Shown here: in pieces, positions 53,561 through 62,707 of the stretch | Layout: every line of letters begins with the position of its first letter | Numbering within the stretch: the first letter of the stretch is position 1 | Origin: Pseudomonas fluorescens | GTDB lineage: Bacteria > Pseudomonadota > Gammaproteobacteria > Pseudomonadales > Pseudomonadaceae | Assembly: GCF_902497875.1 (NCBI RefSeq) | Contig: NZ_CABVHY010000030.1 | Span: 26,132 to 90,131, forward strand | DNA length: 64,000 bases | Reading direction: 5' to 3' | The notes under the pieces: generated by a model | Seen by the model: the letters and a program-made list of their open reading frames with translations, nothing else | Databases searched by the model: none | Told to the model about the DNA's origin: nothing | Position numbers and translations under genes: made by a program

Positions 53561-53824
53561 ATGAATGGAACGAGGGTTTCCTATCCAACCACGGCATGTC
53601 TAAACCTGGCACTGGAACGCAACAAACAGCTTTTCAGCGAAGCCCATAACTTGAGCTGCGCCGCCCTTGATCTTCTCGATCGGCCCTACATGGATGCGCA
53701 CGTGTTCATGCAGTACCAGGAGCGCAGACAGCATGCCGATCTTAAATATCATGAAGCCATCGAGCACCTGCGATCGATCATGACCGAGTATGACGCGCCG
53801 CCGTCCTCCACAGAGCTGCGCTGA
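53561..53824 (+). CDS. Hypothetical small helical protein (paralog of 53160 gene)
   Basis: An 87-residue protein, MNGTRVSYPTT start, with QLFSEAHNLSCAALDLLD and RRQHADLKYHEAIEHL, mirroring the preceding small protein. AAAGGG precedes the ATG. Predicted to be two or three helices, cytosolic. Function unknown. Confidence 0.6.
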   Translation: MNGTRVSYPTTACLNLALERNKQLFSEAHNLSCAALDLLDRPYMDAHVFMQYQERRQHADLKYHEAIEHLRSIMTEYDAPPSSTELR

Positions 53825-53955
53825 CCACCCGGCAACCCTTGTTTCGTCTGAGTGGTAACGGAAAAATCAGGCCTTGAGTCGGGCAGCCCGCCGAAGGCCT
53901 TCACTCCAAATGCTCAACCTTCATCTAGGCTCTGATAATTTATCGGAGAGCAAAC

Positions 53956-54207
53956 ATGGCACTGCTCGAGATTCATGAAAGGTTCGCCCAGTTCACGGGC
54001 ACCTCCTGGATCATGGCGTGCATGAATAGCTGTCGCTTGCAACAGAGTGCCATCGAAGCGCAGATAAGGTATCTGGAATCCTTGGGGGAGGACTCGCTGG
54101 AAAGACAGCAAATCCTCGAGAAGGAAATGATATTCAGATTCGATAAATCTCTAGCTTACTGGGAGCGCATGTGGAGCGATCTTGAAGCGTGTCAGAAGTC
54201 ATTCTGA
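53956..54207 (+). CDS. Hypothetical 83-residue helical protein
   Basis: An 83-residue protein, MALLEIHERFAQF start, with heptad-like helices (SLERQQILEKEMIFRFDKSL) and two cysteines near CMNSC. GGAG precedes the ATG. No sequence family is recognised. It is the third small helical gene in a row on this strand. Confidence 0.6.
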   Translation: MALLEIHERFAQFTGTSWIMACMNSCRLQQSAIEAQIRYLESLGEDSLERQQILEKEMIFRFDKSLAYWERMWSDLEACQKSF

Positions 54208-54358
54208 GCTATACGACTTCTGAAAAATTCTGCAACGAATGAAATCTGCATCTGTCGATCTGTCCGCTAAAATTAATCCGCTGCACCCTGCCAACCCCGA
54301 AAGGGGCGTCTTTCCAGGCTCGTCTATCCAGGCTAGTTCCTGGAGAGAGGATACCTCC

Positions 54359-56032
54359 ATGCGTGACTATTACGATCTGGGCACCTACAGCCGTCCAGTG
54401 ACCACAAGTTCGTCGCAGGCCCAGCTCTGGTTCGATCGTGGTTTTCTCTGGTGCTACGGCTACAACCATGAAGAGTCCGTACGTTGTTTTCGCAAGGCTA
54501 TCGAACATGACAGTGGTTGCGCGATGGCCTATTGGGGAATCGCCCATGCGTGCGGTTCGAACTACAACAAGCGCTGGGACGCATTTGCAGAGCAGGAACT
54601 GAGAGAGGCCGTGGCCGAGGCACGCCGGGCCACGCAAGCGGCACTGGAGCGTATCGACGGCGCAACACCGGTGGAGCAGGCGCTGATCCGGGCGCTGGAA
54701 CAACGTTACCAGGCAGAACAGGCGCAGAACATTGACCAGCTTTGCACCTGGAACGATGCCTACTCGGCTTCCATGCGCAGTGTCTACGCCGCTTTCCCCG
54801 ACGATCTTGATGTCAGTGCGCTGTTTGCCGAAGCGCTGATCAACCGCACGCCCTGGCTGTTATGGGACCTCAAGAGTGGCACTGCGGCGCAGGGCGCGGA
54901 TACCCTTGAGGCGGTGGCCGTGCTGGAGCAGGCGCTGCGACTGATCGACCAGCGCGGGGATGCGCCGCACCCCGGCGTGCTGCACATGTATATCCATACC
55001 ATGGAAATGTCACCCTATCCGGAACGCGCGTTGCGGGCCTGCGATAGCCTGCGCGACCTGGTGCCGGACGCTGGGCACTTGCGCCATATGCCATCGCATA
55101 TCGACGTGCTCTGCGGCGATTACCATGCCGGGATAGTGAGCAATAGCCAGGCGATCCTCGCCGACCGCAAGTACCTGGAACGCGAAGGCCCGATCAATTT
55201 CTACACCCTCTACCGCAGCCACAGCTATCACTTCAAACTCTATTCGGCGACGTTTCTCGGCCAGTACCGCCCTGCCCTGGAAGCCGCCAATGAACTGATC
55301 GCGACTATTCCGCAAGAACTGCTGCGCGTGACTCAGCCACCGATGGCCGACTGGGTGGAAGGTTTCGTGCCGATGAAGATGCACGTGCTGGTACGGTTTG
55401 GCAGATGGCAGGAGATTCTTGCCGAGCCCCTGCCCGACGACCCTCAGCTGTACTGTGTGACCACGGCAATGCTGCACTACGCCAAAGGCGTGGCCTACGC
55501 CGCTCAAGCGCAGATAGCCGCCGCCGAAGCCGAGCAACAACGCCTGCTTGAAGCAATGGCCCGAGTGCCGCAGACGCGGTACATCTTCAACAACACCTGC
55601 ACGGATATCCTGGCTATTGCCGCAGCCATGCTGCGGGGCGAAATCGAGTATCGCAAGGGCAACCACGACAGCGCCTTTGCCCACCTGCGCCATGCGCTGG
55701 AACTGGACGACAACCTGCCCTACGACGAGCCGTGGGGATGGATGCAACCGGTCCGGCATGCGCTGGGGGCGTTGCTCCTGGAGCAAGGCCGGGTAGAAGA
55801 AGCCGAACAGGTTTATCGGGCCGATCTGGGGCTCGACAACACACTCAGTCGAGCGTCCCGGCATCCGGACAATGTATGGAGTCTGCACGGCTACGTGGAG
55901 TGTCTGCACCGTCTGGGCAAGCACGCCGAAGCAGCGATCGCACAAGCCCGTCTCGACCTGGCCATGGCTCGGGCCGATGTGCAGATCAATGCGTCGTGTT
56001 TTTGCCGGGTTGGAGATGACTGCTGCAGATGA
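54359..56032 (+). CDS. Tetratricopeptide repeat protein
   Basis: A 557-residue all-helical TPR-like protein without signal peptide. Repeats are visible at about residues 18-50 (AQLWFDRGFLWCYGYNHEESVRCFRKAIEHD) and in the C-terminal half (AMLRGEIEYRKGNHDSAFAHLRHALELD; LGALLLEQGRVEEAEQVYRADLGL). The C-terminus has a Cys-rich end (CFCRVGDDCCR). The start at 54359 follows GAGAGG. Proteins of this kind are common scaffolds, but no specific role is indicated. Confidence 0.8.
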   Translation: MRDYYDLGTYSRPVTTSSSQAQLWFDRGFLWCYGYNHEESVRCFRKAIEHDSGCAMAYWGIAHACGSNYNKRWDAFAEQELREAVAEARRATQAALERIDGATPVEQALIRALEQRYQAEQAQNIDQLCTWNDAYSASMRSVYAAFPDDLDVSALFAEALINRTPWLLWDLKSGTAAQGADTLEAVAVLEQALRLIDQRGDAPHPGVLHMYIHTMEMSPYPERALRACDSLRDLVPDAGHLRHMPSHIDVLCGDYHAGIVSNSQAILADRKYLEREGPINFYTLYRSHSYHFKLYSATFLGQYRPALEAANELIATIPQELLRVTQPPMADWVEGFVPMKMHVLVRFGRWQEILAEPLPDDPQLYCVTTAMLHYAKGVAYAAQAQIAAAEAEQQRLLEAMARVPQTRYIFNNTCTDILAIAAAMLRGEIEYRKGNHDSAFAHLRHALELDDNLPYDEPWGWMQPVRHALGALLLEQGRVEEAEQVYRADLGLDNTLSRASRHPDNVWSLHGYVECLHRLGKHAEAAIAQARLDLAMARADVQINASCFCRVGDDCCR

Positions 56033-56792
56033 GGCCTGTCAGCGGTGGAACGAGAGGTTTGTCGAGAGGGAACGCTCACCACAAATTTGCTTGCCGGCCT
56101 GTGTACTTGGTATCCGCAAAAGTGATTGGCTGCAGCCGGTGTCTCTATCAGCGCAAAGGGTACAACTTCATAAGATCAAATGGGCGTTCACTCAGGGCTT
56201 GCTTAGTTATAAATCAACTAACTTAGCCGACCAACTGTCTGAACTCCCAGCCGAATAACCTTCATACTAAGCCGCTGAGTTGAGCGAGCAACAACGCTCG
56301 CCGGAGAGCAACTCTACATACCCCAGGATGGGGGGTATCTACTTGGGCGCGGCATTTGCCCAAGCGGATAGGTGCAGGCAGCCGAGGCATTGAAAGCGGT
56401 AGACACTAACGCGCGTAACTAAACAAGAAGCAAGAAGTAAGAAGTGACGCAATTATTCCGATACCCCGTGTATCGGCCGCGTTACAACTCTCCCTTTCAA
56501 TGTAGATGTAATGCAACAAAAGCGCCAGCGCCGGGGAGTCAACTTGCGCCGTTGCAGGAGCGATCAGCAGCCGTTTCGTGGTTATCAATACCCGCTCGAT
56601 TCAAGTGTCAACCATCGGACCGGGCGGGCAGGATTCGATTTGAGCTGTCGCGTGCATGATGTCGGCAAGTGAACTTCCGGCTAACAGGCGGGCGAGGGTT
56701 GACCCTAACGCGTCCAACCCGTCCGAAGGGATATAGGCAAGAGTGCCCATACCGCCCGCATGAAAACTGTACTTATGCACAGGAAGACACTC
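56033..56792. other. Long intergenic region with hairpins
   Basis: A 760-bp region without a supported gene. Hairpins: GAGCG...CGCTC near 56283-56300 and ATACCCC-N7-GGGGTAT at 56318-56338. An open frame ending at 56258 has protein-like composition near its end but no start signal, so it may be a gene remnant. AGGAAG at its right end is the Shine-Dalgarno for the stress protein. Confidence 0.45.
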
Positions 56793-57725
56793 ATGCACAC
56801 CATTCGCAACACGTTGGTGGTGGTGGATTCACAGCAGTCAAAGGATCTGATCCTGAACAGAGCCAAGATGATTGCCAACGCCACCCAGTCGCACCTGCAT
56901 CTACTGGCCTGCGACAAGGGGAAACACCACGGCTCCTACCTGAACGACATTCAAGGCAGCCTGGAACAGGAGGGTTATAGCGTCAGTGCCCAACAGGCCT
57001 GGCATGGCAGTTCACACAAGACCATCATCGCCGCCCAACAGGCGGAGGGCTGCGGCCTGGTGATCAAGCAGCACCTGCCAGACAATCCCCTGCTGAAGGG
57101 CCTTCTCACCCCCGAGGACTGGAAGCTGCTGCGATACTGCCCCAGCCCGGTGCTGATAGTAAAAACCGCCAGGCCCTGGACCGGAGGCAACATTCTCGCC
57201 GCCGTCGATGCCGGCAACAGTGACGTGGAGCACCGCGTCCTGCATTCCGGCATCGTCAGCCACGGCTACGACATTGCCAAACTGGCCGGCGGCACTCTAC
57301 ACATGATGAGCGCCCACCCCTACCCCCTGCTCTCGGCAGCCAACCCCGTCCTCCAACTCAAGGAGAGCATTCAGGATTGCTATCGCGACCTGTGCAAGAC
57401 CTTCCAGGCAGAATTCCACATCACCGACGATCGCCTGCATATTGAGGAAGGCTCGGCCGATGTGCTGATCCCGTACATCGCCCACAAGCTCGAAGCTGCG
57501 CTCACGGTGATCGGTAGCGTGGCCCGTACCGGACTGTCCGGCGCATTGATCGGCAACACCGCCGAGATGATTCTGGACACCCTGGACAGCGACGTACTGG
57601 TGCTCAAACCGCACGACATCATCACCCACCTGGAAGAGCTGGCCGCCCCGGCGCCGAGTTCATCGGGCGACGCCGCACATTGCTCCTGGCCGTATCACCA
57701 TCACAACCATCGACACCATACCTAG
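56793..57725 (+). CDS. Tandem universal stress protein (UspA family)
   Basis: A 310-residue protein with two Usp domains (about 3-140 and 150-290), similar to UspE-type tandem proteins. The second domain keeps the ATP-binding pattern G-x2-A-R-T-G-x9-G-N-T (GSVARTGLSGALIGNTAE). The tail is His-rich (YHHHNHRHH), which may bind metal. The ATG at 56793 is preferred (AGGAAG, 6 bp spacing) over 56760. Role: stress or low-oxygen survival. Confidence 0.85.
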   Translation: MHTIRNTLVVVDSQQSKDLILNRAKMIANATQSHLHLLACDKGKHHGSYLNDIQGSLEQEGYSVSAQQAWHGSSHKTIIAAQQAEGCGLVIKQHLPDNPLLKGLLTPEDWKLLRYCPSPVLIVKTARPWTGGNILAAVDAGNSDVEHRVLHSGIVSHGYDIAKLAGGTLHMMSAHPYPLLSAANPVLQLKESIQDCYRDLCKTFQAEFHITDDRLHIEEGSADVLIPYIAHKLEAALTVIGSVARTGLSGALIGNTAEMILDTLDSDVLVLKPHDIITHLEELAAPAPSSSGDAAHCSWPYHHHNHRHHT

Positions 57726-57901
57726 GAATAAATCAGCGAACACATCCTGTGGTCCTTCCAGTCAGCGCCAGGTAGAAAGAGCGGCCAGCCCGTCGTCAGG
57801 CTTCCTTGAGTGGAAGGAGATTGCCATGACCGCGATTCGGAACCTCCGCCGACATAAACCCAATGGGCAAAGGCGATCCTGATTGACTATGATTGGAGCC
57901 C

Positions 57902-58303
57902 ATGACGCTCACTTTGCAGATCCGACAACCCTGTCCACCCGGCGCCTGCATCTGCGGGCGTGAACGGCTGCTGGAAGCACCCGCCGCCGATCTGCGCATC
58001 CTCAGCCTGACCCGCCAGGAGGAAAAACGCCTGCTCGACCGACTGGAAAATCTTCAGAGCCTGACCGACCTCGAACATCTGCAACGGCGAATGTACGAGC
58101 AGTTGGGTATCCGCCTGGAAATCGCCCCAAGCTTCAACGAAGTACGAACCATGCGCGGCATCCGTATTCACATCAGCGAACTGACCGGCCTGTGTCGCAA
58201 AACCCGCCAGTCGATCCCGGCCGCCATTCGCCGCGGTCTGGAGAAACGTCCGGACATTGTCTACAGCCTGCTCAACGCCCACGACCTGTTGCGCGATGCC
58301 TGA
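57902..58303 (+). CDS. Conserved hypothetical protein with N-terminal Cys-rich motif
   Basis: A 133-residue protein. The start, IRQPCPPGACICGRE, holds three cysteines close together, followed by charged helices and a LCRKTRQSIPAAIRRGLEKRPD basic region that could bind nucleic acid. The ATG at 57902 follows GGAG. No family is recognised with confidence. It is convergent with the RNA ligase-like gene. Confidence 0.65.
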   Translation: MTLTLQIRQPCPPGACICGRERLLEAPAADLRILSLTRQEEKRLLDRLENLQSLTDLEHLQRRMYEQLGIRLEIAPSFNEVRTMRGIRIHISELTGLCRKTRQSIPAAIRRGLEKRPDIVYSLLNAHDLLRDA

Positions 58304-58324
58304 GGCGCCCCGGAAAACCAGCGT

Positions 58325-58870
58325 CTACGGAACCAGCGGCCATTGCGCCAATGACCGATAGCGGCCTTTATGCGACTCGAACAAGGTGAAGTGTCTGGCA
58401 CTCAGGTGAAAGTCTGGTGGAGTACTGGATTCAGGGACAGGGGCTCGATAGTCGCGCATCAAGGTCAAGTGCGGGCGAAATTCTCTCGGGGCGTCGACAA
58501 ATCCAAGCGGTAGCAACGCTTGTTGCAAGGCATAGGCCAGCTGGCGCAGTTCCAGTGGCTCCTGCGCTGGAACCAGTAGCAAAACGCCGGATCGGCGCCA
58601 TACATCCAGACGGTCGAGCGCTACAGTCAACGGCTCGCCACAGGTTCGAACGCCTGCGGCGGCAGCGCAGATGCCCGGAATCTGCGTCACGGCGACCGGC
58701 CCCAGAAACATCAGGGTCAAATGAAAATTCTCCGCTGGCACCGGGCGTCCGCTACTGAGTCCAAGAGCGTTGCGCCATTGGGCGATGGCCCGGCGTTGCG
58801 CATCGGCGCAGGGCAAGGCAAAAAACAAACGCTTGAACGGTTCACTCTGCCCACGAGGCTCATAACTCAT
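58325..58870 (-). CDS. thpR: 2'-5' RNA ligase/RNA 2',3'-cyclic phosphodiesterase family protein
   Basis: A 181-residue 2H phosphoesterase. Both catalytic HxTxM motifs are intact: HLTLM in NFHLTLMFLG and HLTLM in FRPHLTLMRDY. The N-terminal RLFFALPC is typical of ThpR. Members cleave 2',3'-cyclic phosphates of RNA and can ligate tRNA halves in vitro. A single gene, convergent with the upstream hypothetical gene. Confidence 0.88.
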   Translation of the reverse strand: MSYEPRGQSEPFKRLFFALPCADAQRRAIAQWRNALGLSSGRPVPAENFHLTLMFLGPVAVTQIPGICAAAAGVRTCGEPLTVALDRLDVWRRSGVLLLVPAQEPLELRQLAYALQQALLPLGFVDAPREFRPHLTLMRDYRAPVPESSTPPDFHLSARHFTLFESHKGRYRSLAQWPLVP

Positions 58871-59074
58871 TGCTGCACCTCCAGTTGACGTCAGTGCGGC
58901 GAGCGCGTTGCCATGAATCCTCCAGGCACTTGTCGTTCAACCGCACCCTATTGCCAAGACCTGTTTCTCACCCCCCACCGGCTTTGTACCGCTGACAGGG
59001 AACTACTGGCTCCCCTCAGGCATCCTAAATATAGGGTACATCCTTTAGGCTTCACGCTTTCTGAGGACACCGTC

Positions 59075-59392
59075 ATGCGCCGCACACTGCTCGTCTCTTC
59101 ACTATTGCTCTGTCTGCCCTTTGGTTCGGTCATGGCCGACGTGGATGCGAAAGACGTTGCCACCTCCGCAGGGGTTTCTGCATCGCTGTACTCAACATTC
59201 AAGGACGACAAACTCGCGATTCCTGCTCGAGATGACGCTTCCAGCTTCATCGCCAGTGAAGGCACAATTCGCGGCGTCTATCTGGAGTCCGTGCTGAACC
59301 GGATTCGGCAGGAAAATCCAGGCCTCAACGCCAGCGACGAAGAGCTGGCCAAGGCGATCCTCATTCAATCCGAGCTGCCTGCCGGGCGCTAG
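59075..59392 (+). CDS. DUF2388 family exported protein
   Basis: A 105-residue exported protein with a signal peptide (MRRTLLVSSLLLCLPFGSVMA). It shows the DUF2388 pattern: STFKDDKLAIPARDDASSFIASEGTIRGVYLESVLNRIRQ and ASDEELAKAIL. DUF2388 is a small Pseudomonas-specific family of unknown function, probably periplasmic. The ATG at 59075 follows GAGGA. Confidence 0.85.
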   Translation: MRRTLLVSSLLLCLPFGSVMADVDAKDVATSAGVSASLYSTFKDDKLAIPARDDASSFIASEGTIRGVYLESVLNRIRQENPGLNASDEELAKAILIQSELPAGR

Positions 59393-59835
59393 AGGTCTAC
59401 GCAGATAAGGAGTGGCTACGTATATCCGGGCTGATTTACTGAGTTGCTGTCCAGCAGCCTTGGTTCGGCAACCGACATTTCCTGCGTCACTTGAAATGCC
59501 TCTATCACTGCACTGCGCGCTGAAGGCGCCTGATAAAATTATCAGGAGCTTTCAGCCTTGTTCTCTCGGCATTGAGCAGGGAATCGCGCTCAATACTGAC
59601 AGAGACCACCTATAGTCATCCGTCGCGCAAAATCTCTTTCTAGCACAATCGATTCCGCCATCTGACTCGCGTTGCATCCACTTAGGGCTCCCTATCTGAG
59701 CACGATGTATCGTTGCTTTGGCTCGTCCGCCCCCTTGGCACCAAGCTCACAGCAATGTATATACTTAGTATCTACATTCTAGTTGCACTATCCAAATTGA
59801 GTTTCTACAATGTATCTACATTGTGAGAGGTGCTT
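59393..59835. promoter_or_regulatory. mazEF upstream region with two MazE-type operators
   Basis: A 443-bp spacer. Immediately before mazE are two inverted repeats with AATGTA...TACATT ends. One is imperfect at 59754-59778 (11-bp arms, one mismatch). One is perfect at 59807-59824 (ACAATGTA-TC-TACATTGT). Tandem palindromes next to the gene are the usual target of MazE/MazEF autorepression. Further upstream, CCTGATAA-AA-TTATCAGG (59529-59546) is another perfect palindrome of unknown use. No gene is supported. Confidence 0.6.
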
Positions 59836-60090
59836 ATGGAAGTCAAAATTCAGCAATGGGGCAACAGTGCAGCTATTCGCCTGCCAGCCACCGTACTCAA
59901 GCAGATGAGTCTGGTCAGCGGCGATGTGCTTATGCTCGACGTGTCTACTGAAGCGATAACGCTCAAACCGGTTAAAGCCAAGCCGCATTACCATCTGGCC
60001 GACCTGATGGCGCAATGCGATTTCGATGCACCGGAGCCGGCAGAGCTTGCCGACTGGAATGCAATGCAACCTGTAGGGCGTGAAGCGTGA
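59836..60090 (+). CDS. mazE: MazE-type antitoxin (AbrB/SpoVT domain)
   Basis: An 84-residue antitoxin. Residues 1-45 form an AbrB-like swapped-hairpin DNA-binding domain (MEVKIQQWGNSAAIRLPATVLKQM), followed by an acidic C-terminal toxin-neutralising tail (QCDFDAPEPAELADW). GAGAGG precedes the ATG. The stop overlaps the GTG of the toxin gene by 3 bp of the GTGA sequence. Function: blocks MazF and represses the promoter. Confidence 0.88.
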   Translation: MEVKIQQWGNSAAIRLPATVLKQMSLVSGDVLMLDVSTEAITLKPVKAKPHYHLADLMAQCDFDAPEPAELADWNAMQPVGREA

Positions 60091-60434
60091 AGCGTCCAAA
60101 ACTCAATCGTGCCGACATTGTTCGCCTGAACTTGAACCCCACGGCTGGACGTGAGCAGCAAGGTGATTTTCGGCCAGCGCTGATCCTGACCCCTGCCGCC
60201 TACAACGCCTCCGGCCTTGCCGTCATTGCCCCCATCACGCAGGGTGGCGACTTTGCCCGGTATGCAGGCTTCGCAGTGCCTTTGAGCGGTTCAGGCACCG
60301 AGACGCAGGGCGTTGTCCTGTGCAACCAGATTCGCACCGTTGACCTGGAGGCCCGAGGCGCGAAGCGCGTTGAGTCGGTTCCCGAAGTAGTGATTGACGA
60401 TGTTTTAGCTCGCGTTCAGGCATTATTCGAGTAA
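60087..60434 (+). CDS. mazF: MazF/PemK-type endoribonuclease toxin
   Basis: A 115-residue MazF/PemK protein. Features: DIVRLNLNPTAGREQQGDFRPALIL (RP loop with conserved Arg), PITQGG, GVVLCNQIRTVDL. Start is GTG at 60087, overlapping the antitoxin stop, so translation is coupled. It should cleave mRNA at a short specific sequence. All key residues appear present, so the pair is probably functional. Confidence 0.88.
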   Translation: MKRPKLNRADIVRLNLNPTAGREQQGDFRPALILTPAAYNASGLAVIAPITQGGDFARYAGFAVPLSGSGTETQGVVLCNQIRTVDLEARGAKRVESVPEVVIDDVLARVQALFE

Positions 60435-60535
60435 CAGGGAAACCGGCATCAGTAAAAAATGAATGTAACGGGGAAAACACCGCTGCAACGCTATTGAGCG
60501 ACTATCCAAAGCCTTCAGTCCCCTGCTGACGAACA

Positions 60536-61696
60536 TCAATCCAGATGACTAAGGATCTGATGCGCCAGACGAACCCGCGACTCGTTGGGATAATTCTTGT
60601 TGGCCAGTATCACAATACCGAGCTGCTTCGCCGGAATGAAGGCGACGTAGGCTCCAAACCCGTTGGTTGAACCGGTCTTGTTGATCCAGACCGCCTGTTG
60701 CGCGGGCAGCGGCGGAACCAACTCGGTGACGGGTTGAGTCTCGTAGGCCATCTTGTCCGAGTTGCCTTCCAGTAACGACGCAAGCTTCACCGGGTAGCTG
60801 TACTGCTCCCAGATCAGGTCCTGAATCATCGGCCCGACTTTGAAGTAACCGATATGGGTATCGGCAATCGCGCGCTTGAGGGTGGCGTCTGTCTCGACGA
60901 GATTCAGGTTGGCCTCGACGAAGCGAATCAGGTCTTCGGTGCTGGTTTTCACCCCATAAGCTTCGGCGCCAAGCACCCCGGGGTTCAGCCTGACTGGCGC
61001 GTCCTGCTTGTTATAGCCCTGCGCATAGAGCGCCATCTTGCTCGCCGGCACATTCAGGTAGCTGCCGCGCATGCCGAGTGTCGGGAAGAGCCGGGTCTGC
61101 ATCGCTGCCTCGAAGGGCAGGTTCATGCTCCTGGCCGCAATCATCCCCAGCAAGCCGATACTCGGGTTGGCGTAGGTCCGGTGGGTGCCAGGGGCGTATT
61201 GCGGCTGCCAGGCATTGAAGTAGTCCATCAGCTGCTGATTGTTCTGCACCGCGTCAGGGACCTGCAACGGAAAACCTCCCGCCGTGTGGGTGCCCAGGTT
61301 GATCAGCGTGACCTTGTCCAGCTGGCTGCCCTGCAGCTGCGGCAGGTACTTGCCGGGATGGTCGGTAAGCGAGAGTTGGTCGTTGGCCTGAGCATAAGTG
61401 GCCAGGGTGGCGGTGAACGTCTTGCTGATCGAGCCGATCTCGAACAAGGTTTCGCGGCTGACTTTCTGACCGGTTTCCCTGGAGGTCACCCCGTAATTGT
61501 AGAATTTCTGTTGGCCATTGGCGGTCACCGCGATGGCCAGGCCGGGAATCCCGTGCTGCTGCATCAGCGAGCGGGCGGCGTCCTGCACCAGCTTGTCGGT
61601 ATCCGGTTGTTGCGGACTCGCGGCGGCGAAAGTGCCGGAAAAAACCGTGCAGGCAAGGAAGAGAAATGGTGCGCAGCGCTGTCCATTCGGGCGCAT
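60536..61696 (-). CDS. ampC: Class C beta-lactamase (AmpC-type)
   Basis: A 386-residue exported class C serine beta-lactamase. The signal peptide ends near AAA (about 26). Catalytic motifs: S89-I-S-K92 (SxxK), Y175-A-N177 (YxN) and K-T-G in INKTGSTNGF. It hydrolyses cephalosporins and penicillins in the periplasm. The start at 61696 follows AAGGACGG and removes 12 unlikely leader residues. No ampR gene adjoins, so expression may be constitutive or controlled from elsewhere. Confidence 0.92.
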   Translation of the reverse strand: MRPNGQRCAPFLFLACTVFSGTFAAASPQQPDTDKLVQDAARSLMQQHGIPGLAIAVTANGQQKFYNYGVTSRETGQKVSRETLFEIGSISKTFTATLATYAQANDQLSLTDHPGKYLPQLQGSQLDKVTLINLGTHTAGGFPLQVPDAVQNNQQLMDYFNAWQPQYAPGTHRTYANPSIGLLGMIAARSMNLPFEAAMQTRLFPTLGMRGSYLNVPASKMALYAQGYNKQDAPVRLNPGVLGAEAYGVKTSTEDLIRFVEANLNLVETDATLKRAIADTHIGYFKVGPMIQDLIWEQYSYPVKLASLLEGNSDKMAYETQPVTELVPPLPAQQAVWINKTGSTNGFGAYVAFIPAKQLGIVILANKNYPNESRVRLAHQILSHLD

Positions 61697-61883
61697 TTCG
61701 GCCGTCCTTTGAGGGTTCTTGTCGGGAGGCAAAAAATAACACGTAAATGTATTTTTTCAGAACCATCCCTATAACCGGATGTGCCTCTTTGTTGACCCAG
61801 TCGAACTTCAGTCCTCGACAGCTCCTGCGCAGGCAGACGAATGGCGACGATCAAAATGCCCCATGCAATGATGCGTGTGCCGA

Positions 61884-62516
61884 CTACATCGCAGGACGTT
61901 GCAGTTTGACCCACTCCTGTACGGTAGGTCGCTGCCATTGGCGCTGCGCGTACTCCACCAGCGCGGGTGGCACGGAGTCACCATTGAGTATCAGTCGGTT
62001 GAGCATCAAGGCCAGATCCACATCGGCAATCGACCATTGGCCGAACAGGTACTCGGGGCTGCCGGCAAGCAGCGTTTGTGCGGCACCGACCAGCTTGCGC
62101 GCTGCCGACTCGGCAGCGGGCGACAAGGGATCTGATTTGAGGCCATAAAACACAACCAATGTGGATCGCTCCTGGCGAATTGGCAGCAGGTCACTGCGCA
62201 GCCATGCCTGTACTTGTCGTGCCTTCGCACGCTGCATCGGGTCGTGTGGGTAAACCGGCGACTGGGGGAAAACGTCTTCCAGGTACTCCGTGATCGCCGA
62301 CGATTCAGACAGGGCGAAGTCGCCATGCACGAGTGTGGGCACCCGTTGGGTCAGCGAGAGGCTGGCATAATCCTCTGCCTGGTGTTCGGACGCTTCGAGG
62401 TCTAGCGGACTTATTTCAAACCCGATTGCCTTTTCGCGAAGTACCACGAAGGCCGACATGGCATAGGGGCTGGTGAATTGAGAGTCAACGTACAGGCACA
62501 GGCGCGAATTGTTCAC
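61884..62516 (-). CDS. Glutathione S-transferase (YfcF-like)
   Basis: A 210-residue GST with an N-terminal thioredoxin-like domain (YVDSQFTSPYAMSAFVVLREK; QRVPTLVHGDFALSESSAITEYL) and helical C-terminal domain (FGQWSIADVDLALMLNRL). It resembles YfcF, which has disulfide-reductase and peroxidase activity. GTG at 62516 has GGAG 8 bp upstream and is chosen over a GTG at 62546. A single gene between the beta-lactamase and the porin. Confidence 0.83.
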   Translation of the reverse strand: MNNSRLCLYVDSQFTSPYAMSAFVVLREKAIGFEISPLDLEASEHQAEDYASLSLTQRVPTLVHGDFALSESSAITEYLEDVFPQSPVYPHDPMQRAKARQVQAWLRSDLLPIRQERSTLVVFYGLKSDPLSPAAESAARKLVGAAQTLLAGSPEYLFGQWSIADVDLALMLNRLILNGDSVPPALVEYAQRQWQRPTVQEWVKLQRPAM

Positions 62517-62660
62517 GGGGTCATCTCCATATGCAGGAGGAGACACGCTACGAGATCCAAAGCGATAAATAAAATTCGCGATTTTTATGGGCGTATTCCT
62601 GACCGGAATACCGTGTTGCCGACTGCCCTCGCCTGCTTTTATATGAAGATCAATAGCGTC

Positions 62661-62707
62661 TTTCCCGGTAATCCGTGAAGAACCATAAAAAAGCCCCGTG
62701 GAATGGC
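62661..62707 (+). other. Short conserved leader plus left half of a split terminator
   Basis: 62661-62697 resembles 52851-52887. The A-tract with AAGCCCCGT that follows, together with ACGGAGCCTTTT on the far side of the inserted element at 63027-63038, would form the terminator hairpin for the porin gene if the insert were absent. Confidence 0.5.

Noticed and set aside
56029..56258. Open frames directly after the TPR gene
   Set aside because: Protein-like composition in one part but no start signal or known domain; recorded only as a possible remnant.
59412..59615. 67-codon plus-strand open frame
   Set aside because: No good ribosome-binding site; composition is unconvincing and it spans a palindrome. 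Left as non-coding.
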